DNA of 64,000 nucleotides from Tigriopus japonicus (Eukaryota > Arthropoda > Copepoda > Harpacticoida > Harpacticidae), in the NCBI GenBank assembly GCA_010645155.1, contig JAAGOF010000324.1:19357-83356 (forward strand). Direction: 5' to 3'. Position numbers and translations under genes: made by a program. The notes below the pieces were generated by a model that searched no databases, was not told where the DNA came from, and worked only from the letters and a program-made list of their open reading frames with translations. Positions 62,280 to 64,000 of this stretch are shown one piece after another; within the stretch, counting starts at the first letter, position 1; each line of letters begins with the position of its first letter.

Positions 62280-62815
62280 AGTGATGGACCAAAAGCGCGT
62301 TTGGCCGAAATTACGGCCGAAATTTCGGTTTCGGTTTCGGTTATGCCTACCGAAACCGAAAGCAGACATGCGCTATAAAGGACGGAGTTTGACAACAAAA
62401 TCGAAAAAGTTTTCGTCCAAAAACCACTGAAATTCAATTTTCCCGATTTTTCAAAATCTACGCCCGGAATAATCGTAAGACCGAGTAAAATATAACTTTG
62501 GATTTAATTCGGATAAGTGGATATTATATCAGGGAGGTCTTATCGAGAAGAGGTGAAAGAAGAGAATGACGTGGAGAATCGAAGGAAGAGAACAAAAGGT
62601 ATTATCGGAAAGATGCATATGCATCCTGCGCAACCTATTTCATACAATCACTCCAACGCCCAACCCAACATCGAACACATGAGCAATTTAATTTTTAAAG
62701 TGGATTTTGCATTTACACATTTTTTAAGTTAGCTGCTTTCGGTTTCGGTTTCGGTTAAGCCCTCTTTCAGCCGAAACTTTTTGGTTTCGGTTATGAGCCC
62801 TTTCGGTCCATCACT
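62280..62815. mobile_element. Repeat Q, longest copy with an internal insertion
   Basis: It runs from AGTGATGGACCAAAAGCG to GGTCCATCACT, in reverse orientation to the 31931 copy. About 190 bases at 62466-62656 have no counterpart in other copies and are likely a later insertion. Confidence 0.75.
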
Positions 62816-63004
62816 ATTAATAATAATTTTATTTTATTTAGAAAATTCTCTTTTGATTTTAGAAATGACTTATTACTGGACACTTTTTGAAAAAAAAGTG
62901 TTGTTTGTATTGTGAACCGCGTGGAGACCAAAAGGCGCAATATCTTAGGTTTGCCTGGGGGCGGGACTTAGTGTCTCGGAGATTTTTAGGTACCAAAACG
63001 TAGC

Positions 63005-63300
63005 CAAGAACACTGTCTACAGCAACAATAGGAGAGTAGATCCAGAGGATGACCTCAAGGACAAGCCTTGGAGTGGTAGGTCGCCGAAGGTGAACATCAG
63101 GATGCTCAAGGAGACCTTTAACGCAAACCCATTGGCAAAGATTGCTTATGTTGTTCAAGACGCGAATGCGACCCCTTCCAATGTCTCAAGAGCATTGAAA
63201 AAGTCAAGAGAAAAGACTGTGCTCGCCGATCGTCGAAGCACAGTCTGGCCGAAGGACCAGATGGGGTTGACAGTCCAGGCTTGCCAATACGTAACACTAT
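63005..63300 (+). pseudogene. Mariner transposase fragment
   Basis: The frame shows Asn-Thr-Val-Tyr, Trp-Ser-Gly-Arg-Ser-Pro-Lys-Val-Asn, Asn-Pro-Leu-Ala-Lys-Ile-Ala and Val-Ser-Arg-Ala-Leu-Lys-Lys-Ser. This is the second helix-turn-helix and linker of a mariner transposase. It differs from the 49.9 kb relic. The match fades after about 63235 and the catalytic domain is not seen. Confidence 0.65.
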
Positions 63301-64000
63301 TTTCAAAGACCTGGTTTTCAAAAAAAAAGTTCCAGTTTAAGACCAATGGCATGGGTAATATATGTTGAAGCGTTTTGCAGAGTGAGTACAAAACACGAGA
63401 AGAAATTGGCAACTTGCGATTGAAAAATTGGTTTCCTTTTATATTTAGTTGCCACAAGAACATGTATCTTCTAACCATTGTTTATTCCAAGAAAGGCGTT
63501 CCTGATTCAAAAGTTCAACATATCCCCTTCAATTTATGGAGCAAGATTATAGATACGGGAATGAGAAAGGCATTGTCGCATTTAAAATGCATAAATCTTC
63601 ATTTTTTTCTCACTTTCACGCTCCTCAGAAGTAGGCATCTTACAAACTTTTTCCCACCAAAATAAGAGTGGCGAAATCTGACCAGAAGTTGGAACACACA
63701 GAATCAAATTTTTTAACGGAAAACTATATCATCTATGCCAAAGTGATGTTTTTGAAGAACATTCCCTTGCCATTGTGTGTACTTGTATTTTTTTCAAAAA
63801 AATACGTATGAAATTATGCATAAAAAACAATATTTCAACACTTTCAATTTTGTCGGTTTGGTCGCCATTTTACAATACATCAAAATTAACGTCAAAGATA
63901 ATTGGGGGAAAAGATAATTGGGGGAATTTTCATTTATAAATGAAGAATTGCAATAAAATTGTAGTCCGGCATGTAAATTTGAGCTTTAAGTTCTAATGTA
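63301..64000. other. Right flank, repeat shared with 11190-11450, otherwise none
   Basis: Up to about 63560 it matches the 11.2 kb repeat. The remainder is AT-rich with a duplicated 'aattgggggaa' at 63900-63925. Confidence 0.4.

Overview
This 64 kb window is eukaryotic, intron-bearing and AT-rich, and it looks like arthropod DNA. A crustacean, perhaps a copepod, is my best guess. The reasons are an ionotropic-receptor (IR) gene of arthropod type, short introns (56-67 bp) where no transposon has landed, TTAGG-type telomere-like repeats, and a transposon set rich in hAT, mariner, P/THAP, MULE, Gypsy and LINE copies. The species cannot be fixed from sequence alone. Most long open frames here are chance frames or transposon relics.

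Host genes. The main one is a single IR-type glutamate-receptor-like channel on the + strand. I assembled it from 11 exons between 12947 and 48050. Exons 3 to 11 join with matching splice phase and give, in order, the N-terminal ligand-binding lobe, TM1, a pore exon, TM3, the second lobe and TM4. No part is duplicated, so one gene of about 35 kb is the simplest reading. Two of its introns, 15546-30287 and 33450-46625, are inflated by transposons. On the minus strand lie a three-exon secreted kelch-repeat gene (54563-56923) with no visible ATG in its leader exon, and a two-exon gene for a small Cys-containing protein (60384-60816). A broken trypsin-type serine protease exon lies at 8597-8853.

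Mobile DNA, left to right. A LINE relic (190-5281) is split by a 4.1 kb inverted-repeat element, which in turn holds two tandem 1107 bp hAT-type MITEs. Then come a P-element/THAP transposase relic (6449-8145) and two small MITEs (11.5 and 12.5 kb). Inside the IR introns are LINE fragments, a MULE transposase with its own introns (17770-18739), an endonuclease-bearing LINE (24878-26757), several hAT and palindromic elements, a Gypsy LTR retrotransposon (40116-45010) and a mariner (45587-46344). After the IR gene come a 519 bp TRIM-like LTR element (48499-49017), a mariner relic, 21 bp and 35 bp tandem repeats, a hAT element containing a tRNA-derived SINE (52165-53311), further SINEs, a LINE 3' end, another hAT element (61295-62122) and a mariner fragment at the right edge.

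Nesting is the outstanding feature. Several insertions are proved by target-site duplications or by an empty-site copy elsewhere in the window: two MITEs inside a 0.5 kb repeat, a piggyBac-like palindrome at TTAA inside a 265 bp MITE, a 463 bp element just upstream of the Gypsy polypurine tract, and a SINE inside a hAT. I found no previously undescribed enzymatic system. The most informative results are the reconstructed IR gene and the dated order of insertions around it.
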